A stretch of DNA of 52,441 nt from Aerophototrophica crusticola (lineage in GTDB: Bacteria; Pseudomonadota; Alphaproteobacteria; Azospirillales; Azospirillaceae), in contig MOEB01000030.1 in the NCBI GenBank assembly GCA_001939945.1, positions 1 to 52,441 of the forward strand, in the 5' to 3' direction. The notes beneath the pieces are model-generated. The model was not told the origin of the DNA, did no database searches, and saw only the letters and a program-made list of their open reading frames with translations. Below are positions 24,986 to 32,719 of the stretch, piece by piece. Position 1 is the first letter of the stretch. Each line of letters begins with the position of its first letter. Made by a program: the position numbers and the translations under genes.

Positions 24986-26851
24986 TCACGCCTTGATCCG
25001 CTGCCGGCCGAGGCGCACGCCCCGCGCCTTCTCCCGCGGGGCGGTATATCGGGTGTCGCCGTCCAGCAGGTTGATATGGTCGGCGATGCGGTTGCGGCCA
25101 AGCCAGGCCAGGGCGGCCTCCAGCTCCGCCAAGCCCATCTCCCCCCGCCCCTTGCCCAGCACCCGCTTCAGCACGGCGTTGTAGGCGTGGTAGCCGGGCG
25201 GGCGGCCCAGCCGGTACAGGTGCGCGTCCTCATCCTCCACCACCTGTGCCGCCACCAGGGCGCCGATGCGCTGGCGAAGCCGATGCTCCGCGGCGGACGG
25301 CGGCTCGGCCCGGTCCACCTCCGCCAACGCCCGGGCCGCCTTGGCCAGGGAATTGGATTCCGGCGCGCTGCCGAAGTCCGGCCCGGGTGCCACGATGTCG
25401 AAGCGCAGGGCCAAGGTGTTGGAGCTGAGCGGCTCGATGCCCGGGTCGGCATGGGCCAGTTCCCCCTCCTGCGTCTCCTCCTCGAACAGGTCCCGCTGCA
25501 CCGGGCGGCGCAGGCGGGCCTTGGTGCCCTGGTCGGTCTCGATGGCGTGGCGGAACTGGCGGAACAGGGGGTCGTCGGGGTGGTAGACCACCGCCGCCTG
25601 ACCCTCATAGGGCCCGCCCCGCGGGTCCACCCGCACCGCCCGGGCGATCAGCTGCTCCAGCCAGGGGCGGGAACGGATGTGGGTCAGGCAGGCCACGTGG
25701 CTGACCTCCGGGCAGTCCATCCCCTCATAGGCCATGGCGACGGTGACCAGGATGCTGGGCTCGGGCCGCAGGCGGAAGGCGGCGATGGCCTCTGCCGCGT
25801 CGCCCGCCTCGCTCACCGCCAGCCGCACCGCATCGCCCGCCAGGTCCGCCGGGAAGCGCGCGCGCAGCTTGTCGAAATAGAGGGAAGCGGTCTTCTGGTC
25901 CGTGGCCACCACCAGCAGCTTGCCCAGGCCCCGGGCCGGCTCCCCCGCCCTCAGCCCCTGCGCCTGCCGCCGGGACAGGCGGTGGGCGCGGCAGGCGCTG
26001 AACGCCTCCTCCAGCAGCCCGTCGGCGAAGCCCGTGCGGAACGCGGTGTAGAGGGCGGGCCGGGCCAGGTCCGGCCGCTGGGACAGGCGGATGGGGCCGG
26101 TCGCCGCCTCCGCCGCGCGGAAGCGCCACTCAGCCTCCCCGTCCATGGCGCCGAAGGTGACGGGCAGGATGGCCTGCTCCGCCAGGGCCTGCCGCCGCGA
26201 ATAGCCCACCACGGCCCAGCCCGGCGCCTCGAAGTCGATCCGCCGCACCTTCTGCCCGCCCCGCTGCCGCCCCGGCGCCTTGTAGGGCAGCCAGAGGATG
26301 GGCTTGCCGTCCGCCCTTTCCAAAGTGCCACTCATCAACAACCGGGCAGATGCACTCTCCAGCAAGGGTAGAAGCGACCGGCTCCATGAGGTCTCGTCCG
26401 CCGCAAGGGTCAGCGGGTCCAGGTCCTGCAAGCCCGGCAGATGGTGCAACTCGTCGATGGCCAGCAGGTACCGATGCCGCCGGAACTCCGCCAGGTGCAG
26501 GTCCGGGGCAGCCGCCACGGCCTGGTAGGTGGTGACATAGCCCTGGCCGCCGCGGCAGGGGTCCGGCCCGTTGTCGGCGGCGCGGACGGACAGGGCGTGG
26601 CCCAGCCCTTCCCGCCAGAACGGGTCGGCGAAGGCCTCCTCCGCCTGCAGGCGCAGCGTGTCCCGCGGCACCACCCAGCAGACCCGCTCCGCCACCCCCG
26701 CCTGGATCAGCCTGGATGCCGCGATGACCGGCAGCAGCGACTTTCCCCCGCCTGGGGTCACCGCCGCCAGGATGTCGCGCACGGGCGCCCCCTCCGCCAT
26801 GGCGGCACAGACCCGATCCACCTGCCGCTGGTGCGTGCGCAACCGCGCCAT
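24986..26851 (-). CDS. DEAD/DEAH-box superfamily II helicase-like protein
   Basis: About 621 residues. Helicase motifs are visible: Walker A TPGGGKSLLPV, Walker B/DExH IDELHHLPG, motif III MSGT, and in the second RecA lobe VAMAYEGMDCPEV followed by a motif VI-like QLIARAVRVDPRGG. The Q-x-x-x-R-x-x-R form is typical of type III restriction-subunit-like helicases. The C-terminal region (from about residue 430) is charged and of unknown function. ATG 26851 is favoured, with GGGAG five bases upstream; GTG 26857 is in frame. It stands alone: no nuclease, methylase or other defence gene is next to it apart from the toxin-antitoxin pair upstream. Function in repair, RNA metabolism or defence is open. 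Confidence 0.88.
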   Translation of the reverse strand: MARLRTHQRQVDRVCAAMAEGAPVRDILAAVTPGGGKSLLPVIAASRLIQAGVAERVCWVVPRDTLRLQAEEAFADPFWREGLGHALSVRAADNGPDPCRGGQGYVTTYQAVAAAPDLHLAEFRRHRYLLAIDELHHLPGLQDLDPLTLAADETSWSRSLLPLLESASARLLMSGTLERADGKPILWLPYKAPGRQRGGQKVRRIDFEAPGWAVVGYSRRQALAEQAILPVTFGAMDGEAEWRFRAAEAATGPIRLSQRPDLARPALYTAFRTGFADGLLEEAFSACRAHRLSRRQAQGLRAGEPARGLGKLLVVATDQKTASLYFDKLRARFPADLAGDAVRLAVSEAGDAAEAIAAFRLRPEPSILVTVAMAYEGMDCPEVSHVACLTHIRSRPWLEQLIARAVRVDPRGGPYEGQAAVVYHPDDPLFRQFRHAIETDQGTKARLRRPVQRDLFEEETQEGELAHADPGIEPLSSNTLALRFDIVAPGPDFGSAPESNSLAKAARALAEVDRAEPPSAAEHRLRQRIGALVAAQVVEDEDAHLYRLGRPPGYHAYNAVLKRVLGKGRGEMGLAELEAALAWLGRNRIADHINLLDGDTRYTAPREKARGVRLGRQRIKA

Positions 26852-26927
26852 CGCCACTCCCCGTCCCCAGAAAAGACGGAAAACCCAACAGGAACAAGCG
26901 TTCAGGAGGTGCGGCTAAGCAAGTGGG

Positions 26928-26940
26928 TTAAGCGGCTTAA
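26928..26940. promoter_or_regulatory. Short palindrome between the helicase and toxin-antitoxin genes
   Basis: TTAAGCGGCTTAA reads as TTAAGC-G-GCTTAA. It is flanked by a further GGGTT/AACCC pair and preceded by a near-direct repeat of GCGGCTAAGC. It lies in the 192-base divergent gap between the helicase and brnT-like genes. Regulatory role inferred only. Confidence 0.35.
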
Positions 26941-27019
26941 GCAGGTCGAGTCAACCCATGGGGTGTGGCGGGGGTAGGATGCTGGGGGCTGGGCGCAACC
27001 AGTCTTGAATCCATGCCGT

Positions 27020-27038
27020 GTATATGATGAACATATAC
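27020..27038 (+). promoter_or_regulatory. Palindromic operator of the BrnT/CopG toxin-antitoxin pair
   Basis: GTATATG-ATGAA-CATATAC is a perfect 7-bp inverted repeat, AT-rich in a GC-rich genome, ending six bases before the toxin ATG. Type II antitoxins of the ribbon-helix-helix class usually bind such sites to repress their own operon. Confidence 0.7.
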
Positions 27039-27043
27039 GGGCC

Positions 27044-27346
27044 ATGCTGGATTTCCGCCGTGTCATCGGGTTCGACTGGGATGCCGGGAATGCCCGGAAA
27101 AGTGCGGACAAGCACGCTGTCAGCCAAGCCGAAGCGGAACAGGTTTTCTTCAACCAGCCGCTTGTCGTGGCGGCGGATACCCGACACAGCAGCCAAGAGG
27201 CGCGGTATCATGCCTTGGGCACGACAAATGGCGGGCGGCTGTTGCACGTGACGTTCACGCTACGGCAGGGCGGCACGCTTGTCCGGGTGATCTCGGGCCG
27301 GGCCATGAGCCGGAAGGAAAGGGGACGCTATGCCCAGGAAGACTGA
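27044..27346 (+). CDS. brnT: BrnT-family ribonuclease toxin
   Basis: A 100-residue toxin of a type II toxin-antitoxin system. BrnT has a RelE-like fold and cleaves RNA. The family core is present: IGFDWDAGNARKSADKHAVS at the start (the usual FEWDxxKxxxNxxKHGVSF region), then EAEQVFFNQPLVVAADTRHS, then a C-terminal VRVISGRAMSRKERGRYAQ motif with conserved Arg, Ser and Arg residues. I chose ATG 27044, since the upstream frame runs through the operator. The antitoxin gene starts 17 bases inside its 3' end, so the two are co-translated. Toxin before antitoxin is the normal brnTA order. Confidence 0.9.
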   Translation: MLDFRRVIGFDWDAGNARKSADKHAVSQAEAEQVFFNQPLVVAADTRHSSQEARYHALGTTNGGRLLHVTFTLRQGGTLVRVISGRAMSRKERGRYAQED

Positions 27347-27593
27347 CACGGTCCCGGCCTTCGCCTCGGAGGCGGAGGAGCGCGCGTGGTGGGAGAGCCA
27401 CGACAGTGCCCCGCATGTGGATTGGGCTAAGGCGCAGCGGGCCACCTTCCCCAACCTGAAGCCCTCCACCACCTCCATCTCCCTGCGCTTGCCCTTGGAC
27501 CTGCTGGAGCGGATCAAGGTAGAGGCAAACCGGCGGGACGTGCCCTACCAGTCTTTGATCAAGATCTGGCTGGCGGAGAAGGCGGGGCCGTAG
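27330..27593 (+). CDS. CopG/BrnA-type antitoxin
   Basis: An 87-residue antitoxin overlapping the toxin gene by 17 bases. The N-terminal half (ASEAEERAWWESHDSAPHVD, about residues 12-31) would wrap the toxin. The C-terminal half has the ribbon-helix-helix DNA-binding pattern (STTSISLRLPLDLLERIKVE, then ANRRDVPYQSLIKIWLAEK). This arrangement matches the CopG antitoxin family often found with BrnT, more closely than classic BrnA. It probably represses its own promoter through the palindrome at 27020-27038. The pair lies between a helicase and a rhomboid protease gene and may be a mobile or defence-associated insertion. Confidence 0.88.
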   Translation: MPRKTDTVPAFASEAEERAWWESHDSAPHVDWAKAQRATFPNLKPSTTSISLRLPLDLLERIKVEANRRDVPYQSLIKIWLAEKAGP

Positions 27594-27696
27594 GTCCTGG
27601 TGGGGCGGCGGATATGTCGAACAGGGCTGGCGGCACCGCGGCGCCAACGACCCAAACCCCACGATCACCGCTGACAGCCAAACGCCCCCCTGACCC

Positions 27697-28503
27697 CTAC
27701 CTGTCCCACGGGCTCCGCCCCGCGGACGGCACGCTGCCCCGGCGCTTCGGCGACCAGGGGCCCGTCTCCAGGGCTTGGCGGGGCGGCATGGTGGTGAAGG
27801 GCCGGCTGTGGGCGCCGTCCATCAGGCGCACGCCCTTCTCCCGGAAGAACGGGATCAGCACCATCCCGGCCACGAACCCGCCCACATGGGCCCAGAAGGC
27901 CACGCCGCCGCTGCTGGTGGGGGTGGCGACGCCGCTCAGCACCTGCCCCGCGAACCAGAAGCCCAGCACGATGACGGCTGGCACGTTGATGATCGTGGCA
28001 AAGATGATGATCCAGACCAGGCAGCGCACGTTGGCCCTTGGGTGCAGCAGGATATAGGCCCCCAGCACCCCGCCAATGGCGCCGCTTGCCCCCACCATGG
28101 GGATGGTGGAGGTGGGGTCGGGCAGGCTCTGGGCCAGGGCGGCGGCCGTGCCGCACAGCAGGTAGAACAGCAGGAAGCGCCCGCGCCCCATGCTGTCCTC
28201 CACGTTGTTCCCGAAGATCCAGAGGAACAGCATGTTGCCGCCCAGGTGCAGGAACCCGCCATGCATGAACATGCTGGTGACGATGGTCGTCCAAGCCGGC
28301 ACCTGGGCCACGCCCGGTGGCAACTCCTCGATCCCGAAAAGCACGGCGGGGATGACACCGAAGCTGAAGATGGCGATGTCCCCCTCCCGCCCCGGCAGGG
28401 TCACCTGCCAGGCAAAGACGGCGACGCAGGCGATGATCAGCCCGATGGTCACCACCGGCCTGCGGCGGGTAGGGTTGTCGTCATAGAGCGGCAGGAACAG
28501 CAT
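27697..28503 (-). CDS. Rhomboid-family intramembrane serine protease
   Basis: A 268-residue inner-membrane protease that cleaves transmembrane substrates within the bilayer. Six or seven helices are visible. The catalytic Ser motif is MVGASGAIGGVLGAYILLHP (GxSG) and the catalytic His is in WAHVGGFVAGMVLIPFF. The HGGFLHLGGNMLFLWIFGNN segment with its conserved His and Asn is the rhomboid L1/TM2 signature. I chose ATG 28503, which gives the expected MLFLPLYDDNP start; upstream codons run into a family A repeat. The C-terminal 40 residues are polar and cytoplasmic. Substrate unknown. Confidence 0.94.
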   Translation of the reverse strand: MLFLPLYDDNPTRRRPVVTIGLIIACVAVFAWQVTLPGREGDIAIFSFGVIPAVLFGIEELPPGVAQVPAWTTIVTSMFMHGGFLHLGGNMLFLWIFGNNVEDSMGRGRFLLFYLLCGTAAALAQSLPDPTSTIPMVGASGAIGGVLGAYILLHPRANVRCLVWIIIFATIINVPAVIVLGFWFAGQVLSGVATPTSSGGVAFWAHVGGFVAGMVLIPFFREKGVRLMDGAHSRPFTTMPPRQALETGPWSPKRRGSVPSAGRSPWDR

Positions 28504-28579
28504 CGGGCCTCCCCGGGGCAGCCTCAGGCGGACCAACCGCAACGGCCGATGGGCCGGCGCGTTCCGCCCCACGAACCTG

Positions 28580-28652
28580 GGCCGGCGACCGCCGGCCCGC
28601 GCACCCATGCGCGATCCAAATGCCGCCGGATGGCGGCGCCGGGCGCCTGGGG
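28580..28652 (+). repeat. Family A triple-hairpin repeat, copy A5
   Basis: Hairpins GCCGGC-GACC-GCCGGC (28581-28596), CGCGCA-CCCA-TGCGCG (28598-28613) and GCCGCC-GGAT-GGCGGC (28622-28637), then GGGCGCCTGGGGG. The middle stem has a sequence unlike the other copies yet pairs perfectly. It lies 160 bases upstream of the RNase J-like gene in the same sense. Confidence 0.85.
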
Positions 28653-28772
28653 GAGCACGGAAACCCTACATAGCGCCGCGGTACGGCGGAAGTAGGGCCA
28701 TTTCCCCGGTGCGTGCCGCGCCCACGCTGCCCAGCCCTGCGCCCGACGCGGTTGGCTCTTTTGCGCAAACGA

Positions 28773-28801
28773 TTGACAGGCAAACGGTTTGGCCCCATCT
28801 C
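28773..28801 (+). promoter_or_regulatory. Possible sigma-70-type promoter of the RNase J-like gene
   Basis: A consensus -35 TTGACA (28773-28778) followed after 17 bases by CATCTC, a weak -10. The position, just before the gene, is suitable if the mRNA leader is very short. Confidence 0.3.
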
Positions 28802-28811
28802 TCCACCACAG

Positions 28812-30344
28812 ATGAGTAACGAAGACTCCGGCATGCCCAAGGGGGCTGCTACCACCAAGGCGACTGTCACGCAGGTCTTGGCGGAAATGAACCGTGACGG
28901 TGGCACCGTCATTCCCTTCAACAAATACCGCGATTTCGGCAAGCGCTGGCCCGTGCCGGGGCATGGCGAGGTGCTGGTCGTGCCCCTGGGCGGCCTTGGC
29001 CGCATCGGCATGAACTGGACCCTGTACGGCCATGACGGCAAGTGGCTGCTGGTGGACGCCGGCATCGCCTTCCCGCCGGAAGAGATGGCGGACGAGGTCG
29101 ACGCCCTCGTCCCCGACCCGGCGTTCCTGGCCCCCATCGCCAAGCGGCTGGTGGGCCTGGTCGTCACCCACGCCCACGAGGACCATATCGGTGGCGTGGA
29201 CAAGTTGTGGCCCTACGCCATCACCTGCCCCATCTGGGCCACGCCCTTCGCCAAGGCCATGCTGGAGCGGCGGTTCGAGGAGGCGGGCAGCCTGGACGAC
29301 GTCACCATCCACAGCTTCCCCGTCGGGGGCAGCTTCGAGGTGGGGCCGTTCAAGGTGCGCAGCGTGCGCATGACCCACTCCATCCCCGAGCCGGTGGCCC
29401 TGGCCATCGGGACGGCGGCGGGCACCGTGCTGCACTCCGGCGACTGGAAGTTCGACCCGGACCCCCTGATCGGGGCGCCGACGGATTTCGACGCCCTGCG
29501 GGAGATCGGTGACCAGGGCGTGCTGGCCATGCTCTGCGACAGCACCAACGCCCACAAGGACCTGCCCACCACGTCCGAGGCGCAGGTGCGGGAGGCGTTC
29601 CGGCGCCTGTTCGCCCGGCGCAGGGGCCAGGTGGCCATCTGCGGCTTCTCCAGCAACGTGGCCCGTGTCGCCTCGGCCGGGTTGGCCGCGGCGGAAAGCG
29701 GGCGCCAGGTGGCCCTGGCCGGCCGGTCCATGCGGAACGCGGAGGAGACCGCCCGGTCCCTCGGCATCCTGGACGGCTACCCGAACTTCCTGGCGGAACC
29801 GTCGCACCTGAAGGGGCTGGAACGCTCCCGGGTCGCGCTGGTCTGCACCGGCGGCCAGGGTGAGGACAAGGCGGCGCTGGCCAAGCTCGCCCGCGGCGAC
29901 CGGCGCCTGCCCGCCTTCGGGGCCGGCGACACGGTGGTCCTGTCCGCCCGCATCATCCCCGGCAACGAGGAGGCGGTGGAGAAGGTCTGCTCGCGCCTGC
30001 GGTCCCGCGGGGTCGAGGTGCTGCACGGCAACGACAGCATCGACGGCCTGCCGCTCCACGTCTCCGGCCACCCCGGGGCGAACGAGCTGCGGGAGCTGTA
30101 CCGGTTGGTCCGCCCGCGCTACGCCATCCCCGTGCACGGCACGGAGATGCACTTGGCCGCCCATGCCCGCCTGGCGCGGGAAGAGGGGGTCGAGGCGGCG
30201 CTGGTCTGCGACGAGGCGGAGCTGATCCGCCTGACGCCGCACGGCGCCTGCGTGCTGGGCCGGGTGGAGGCCCCCATGCTGGCGCTGAGCCGCGACGAGA
30301 ACGGCAACCGCGTCCCCTACAAGCCCCAGGCCGCCCTGGCCTGA
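28812..30344 (+). CDS. RNase J-like metallo-beta-lactamase/beta-CASP nuclease
   Basis: About 510 residues. The N-terminal region has the RNase J opening VLVVPLGGLGRIGMNWTLYG and the zinc motif VVTHAHEDHIGGVDKLW (HxHxDH), followed by HSGDWKFDPDP and LCDSTNA. The beta-CASP part has CTGGQGEDKAALAKLARGD, where canonical RNase J usually reads TGSQGE, and the C-terminal His motif VHGTEMHLAAHARLA. The protein ends soon after, so it seems shorter than the usual 550 or more residues and lacks most of the C-terminal domain. ATG 28812 is given; ATG 28833 is an alternative and neither has a strong SD. It is RNase J or a diverged paralogue of it. Confidence 0.85.
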   Translation: MSNEDSGMPKGAATTKATVTQVLAEMNRDGGTVIPFNKYRDFGKRWPVPGHGEVLVVPLGGLGRIGMNWTLYGHDGKWLLVDAGIAFPPEEMADEVDALVPDPAFLAPIAKRLVGLVVTHAHEDHIGGVDKLWPYAITCPIWATPFAKAMLERRFEEAGSLDDVTIHSFPVGGSFEVGPFKVRSVRMTHSIPEPVALAIGTAAGTVLHSGDWKFDPDPLIGAPTDFDALREIGDQGVLAMLCDSTNAHKDLPTTSEAQVREAFRRLFARRRGQVAICGFSSNVARVASAGLAAAESGRQVALAGRSMRNAEETARSLGILDGYPNFLAEPSHLKGLERSRVALVCTGGQGEDKAALAKLARGDRRLPAFGAGDTVVLSARIIPGNEEAVEKVCSRLRSRGVEVLHGNDSIDGLPLHVSGHPGANELRELYRLVRPRYAIPVHGTEMHLAAHARLAREEGVEAALVCDEAELIRLTPHGACVLGRVEAPMLALSRDENGNRVPYKPQAALA

Positions 30345-30350
30345 TCTTCC

Positions 30351-30392
30351 CTCCCCCCTCTCCCCGCCGGGGAGAGGGTCGGGGTGAGGGGG
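30351..30392. repeat. Family C pyrimidine-rich hairpin repeat, copy C1
   Basis: CCCTCTCCCCGCCGGGGAGA is followed by GGGTCGGGGTGAGGGGG: a strong hairpin (CTCCCC-GCC-GGGGAG core) seven bases after the RNase J-like stop. Related units occur at 46741 and, inverted, at 46836. It may serve as terminator, though no T-run follows. Confidence 0.65.
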
Positions 30393-30500
30393 ACCGCATG
30401 CTTGCGCGAAGCGCTCCACGCCATTCCACCGGGAAGGATAACTTCCCGGCCGTCAATCCATGAGGTCAAGCCAGGACAATCCGCCTGTGGCCGGCCCAAC

Positions 30501-30595
30501 CGCTTCCCCCGCGAAGGCGGGGGCCCACAGTTTTAAATCCATTTCCCGCGCAGCCACGGTAAAAGAACCGTGGACCCCCGCCTTCGCGGGGGAGA
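30501..30595. repeat. Family B (SPAKAGVH) palindromic repeat, copy B2
   Basis: The left arm CGCTTCCCCCGCGAAGGCGG and right arm CCCCCGCCTTCGCGGGGGAG are the same as in copies B1 and B3, with a different centre of about 40 bases. It is fully intergenic, between the RNase J-like and beta-barrel genes. Confidence 0.9.
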
Positions 30596-30730
30596 CACAA
30601 AAGTTGCCAAGCCTGCTGAATTGGCGCCTGCCGGACAAGGTATGAGCTGTAGGGGTGCCGGGAGCAGGCCGAGCGTTGGTCCCCCCGCCTAACCCACCCT
30701 TAACCCTGCTGGGCGTATCCCACGCCCATC

Positions 30731-31849
30731 ATGGCCCCCCGATCCTTCCTCACCGCCCTTCTCGCGACGGTCCTCGCCAATCCCTTGGCGGCGGCCGATG
30801 GCGTGCCGCTGCACCGGGTGCGCCTGCATGGCGTGCTGGCGGCGCAGGACCTGCCCGGTCGCCGGGCCATGCCGGTCCCGGAGATCGAGGGCGAACGCCC
30901 CTGGGCGGAGAAGCCGGCGCCCCTGTCCCTGGGCACGTCTGAGGCCGGGCTCGGCCTTGGCGGCACTTGGGGCTGGCTTGAGCTGAGCCCCACCGGTGGC
31001 GCCATGGGTGCCTTGTCGGTGGGCGCGCCGACCCTGGGCATGGGCCAGGTGGACGCCCCGGCCGAGCGGGCGGAGGGTTATCCCTGGTTCCTGCGCGGCG
31101 CCCGCGACAGCGGCGGCGGGCCCAAGGCCGTCTGGTATTCCCCGGACCGGGGCGGGTTCCGTGCCGCCGCCAGCCTGGGTGCCGGCGGCCGGCTGGCGGG
31201 ACCGCGGCCCGATCCCCTGGGGCTGGAGGAGGAGGACGCGGCGGAGCTGCTGGACGGCGGCTTCACCAACGTCCGCGACCATGCCGGGGATGCCGACTAC
31301 CGCGGCGGGCTGGAACTGGCGCTGGCCTGGACCGGCGCCTTGGCCGGCGGGGAACTGACCCTGTCCGCCGCCCTCGCCCGCGGTGGCGACGGGCAGGCCC
31401 TGCGCCTGCGCACCGGCTGGCCGGGGACGCTGGACAGCGCCACCCTCCGCTACGGCACCCTTTCCTCGCGCCAAGCCGGGTTCAGCTTCACCCGCGGCCC
31501 CTGGACCCTGGGCGGGGCCGTGGTGGATGACGGGCACGGCAACCAGCCGTCCCATGTCCGCGGCCGGTTCTTCAACGCCTGGGAAGAGGAATGGGCGGAG
31601 CTGGACGAGGCCCTGCCAACCCGGCGCCTGCGGGGCTGGAGCCTGGGCCTGTCCCGGTCCGGTGAGGGGTGGGGCTTCGCCGGCACCCTCGCCGCCCGCG
31701 ACCTGCCCACCGGCAGGGTCAAGGCCCTGGGCGCGGGGCTGGAGCGCCAGTGGGAAGACGGCCCAACCCTGGCAGCCGACGCCGTGGCCTGGCGCAAGGA
31801 CGGGCAGGCGCAGGGCATGCTCCTGCTCCGGATCACCGCGCCGTTCTGA
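30731..31849 (+). CDS. Predicted outer-membrane beta-barrel (porin-like) protein
   Basis: A 372-residue exported protein. Residues 1-22 are a signal peptide (FLTALLATVLANPLAAA). The rest is made of alternating polar/non-polar strands with frequent Gly and aromatic girdle residues, and it ends in Phe (GMLLLRITAPF), the C-terminal signature for BAM-dependent insertion in the outer membrane. Examples of strand-like stretches are GLELALAWTGALAGGELTLS and SATLRYGTLSSRQAGFSFTR. About 14-16 strands could fit. I recognise no named porin family. It ends 6 bases before the convergent hydrolase gene. A CtrA-like site lies 28-42 bases upstream of the ATG. Confidence 0.75.
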   Translation: MAPRSFLTALLATVLANPLAAADGVPLHRVRLHGVLAAQDLPGRRAMPVPEIEGERPWAEKPAPLSLGTSEAGLGLGGTWGWLELSPTGGAMGALSVGAPTLGMGQVDAPAERAEGYPWFLRGARDSGGGPKAVWYSPDRGGFRAAASLGAGGRLAGPRPDPLGLEEEDAAELLDGGFTNVRDHAGDADYRGGLELALAWTGALAGGELTLSAALARGGDGQALRLRTGWPGTLDSATLRYGTLSSRQAGFSFTRGPWTLGGAVVDDGHGNQPSHVRGRFFNAWEEEWAELDEALPTRRLRGWSLGLSRSGEGWGFAGTLAARDLPTGRVKALGAGLERQWEDGPTLAADAVAWRKDGQAQGMLLLRITAPF

Positions 31850-31855
31850 CGAGGG

Positions 31856-32635
31856 TCAGAGGAACCGCTCCACGATGCCCAGGAACTCCACCGGCTTCTC
31901 CGCGTGCAGCCAATGGCCGGTGTCGGGGATCATCTCGATCTCCGCGGTCGGGAAATGGCGGCGGATGGCGTCATGGTATTCCGGCAGGATGTAGGTCGCC
32001 TTCGCCCCGCCCACGAACAGGGTCGGCCCGCCATAGGTGGCGCCCCCGAAATCCGGGAAGTCCACCAAATCGTCCATGGCCCGGTCCAGCACGTCCAGGT
32101 TCAGCCGCCAGCGCAGCTTCCCGTCCTCCGTCACCAGGTTCTGGCCCAGGAATCCGCGGATGCCGGCTTCCGGCACGGCGGGGGTGAGCTGGGCCTCCGC
32201 CTCCGCGCGGCGGCCGGCGGCGTCCAGGTCCACCGCCTTCATGGCCGCCACATAGTTGGCGTGGCTGTGGCCGTAGCTGACGGGGGAGATGTCGGCCACC
32301 ACCAGCTTTTCCACCCGATCCGGGTGGGCCAGGGCGCAAGCCATGGCCGCCTTGCCCCCCATGGAGTGGCCCAGCAGCTGCGCCCGCGCGAACCCCCGGT
32401 CGTCCATGAAGCGCAAGATGTCCGCCGCCATGGCCGGATAGGTCATCACGTCGGACCAGGGGCTGCCGCCATGGTTGCGCATGTCCAGGGCATAAACCGG
32501 CCGCCGCTCCGCCAGCTTCTTCAGGTGCCCCTGCCAGTTCCGGGCGGAACCGAACAGCCCGTGCATGACCAGCAGCGGGGTTCCCGGCCGGTCAGTGCCG
32601 GCTTCCAGGCTGGTGAGGGCGAGGGCGTCGGTCAT
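31856..32635 (-). CDS. Alpha/beta hydrolase (YbfF/ABHD11-like esterase)
   Basis: A 259-residue soluble hydrolase. The oxyanion segment is PLLVMHGLFGSARNWQGHLK, the nucleophile elbow LLGHSMGGKAAM (Ser) and the catalytic His is in PDTGHWLHAEKPVEF near the C-terminus. YALDMRNHGGSPWS and VADISPVSYG match the YbfF/ABHD11 esterase group, which act on short acyl esters. I chose ATG 32635 (MTDALAL); upstream codons are not conserved-looking. It ends 6 bases from the convergent beta-barrel gene and lies 84 bases downstream of a second, unrelated-looking hydrolase gene, possibly in the same operon. Substrate unknown. Confidence 0.88.
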   Translation of the reverse strand: MTDALALTSLEAGTDRPGTPLLVMHGLFGSARNWQGHLKKLAERRPVYALDMRNHGGSPWSDVMTYPAMAADILRFMDDRGFARAQLLGHSMGGKAAMACALAHPDRVEKLVVADISPVSYGHSHANYVAAMKAVDLDAAGRRAEAEAQLTPAVPEAGIRGFLGQNLVTEDGKLRWRLNLDVLDRAMDDLVDFPDFGGATYGGPTLFVGGAKATYILPEYHDAIRRHFPTAEIEMIPDTGHWLHAEKPVEFLGIVERFL

Positions 32636-32719
32636 GGTCGTTTCGTCCTGGTCGGTCACGGGCGGTTCCCGGCTGGATACACCAGGACCGCCCACCCCGA
32701 TCCAGGTTTTTCGGCCGGG

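Larger units (their letters stand above)
28504..28811. other. 308-base divergent region between rhomboid and RNase J-like genes
   Basis: No gene is seen. It holds family A copy A5 (28580-28652) and a good -35-like TTGACA (28773-28778) facing the RNase J-like gene, with only a poor -10 match 17 bases on. Confidence 0.6.
30345..30730. other. 386-base non-coding region with two repeats
   Basis: No gene is seen. It holds family C copy C1, family B copy B2 and, close to the beta-barrel gene, CTAA-CCCACCC-TTAA (30689-30703), one mismatch from the CtrA consensus. Confidence 0.6.
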
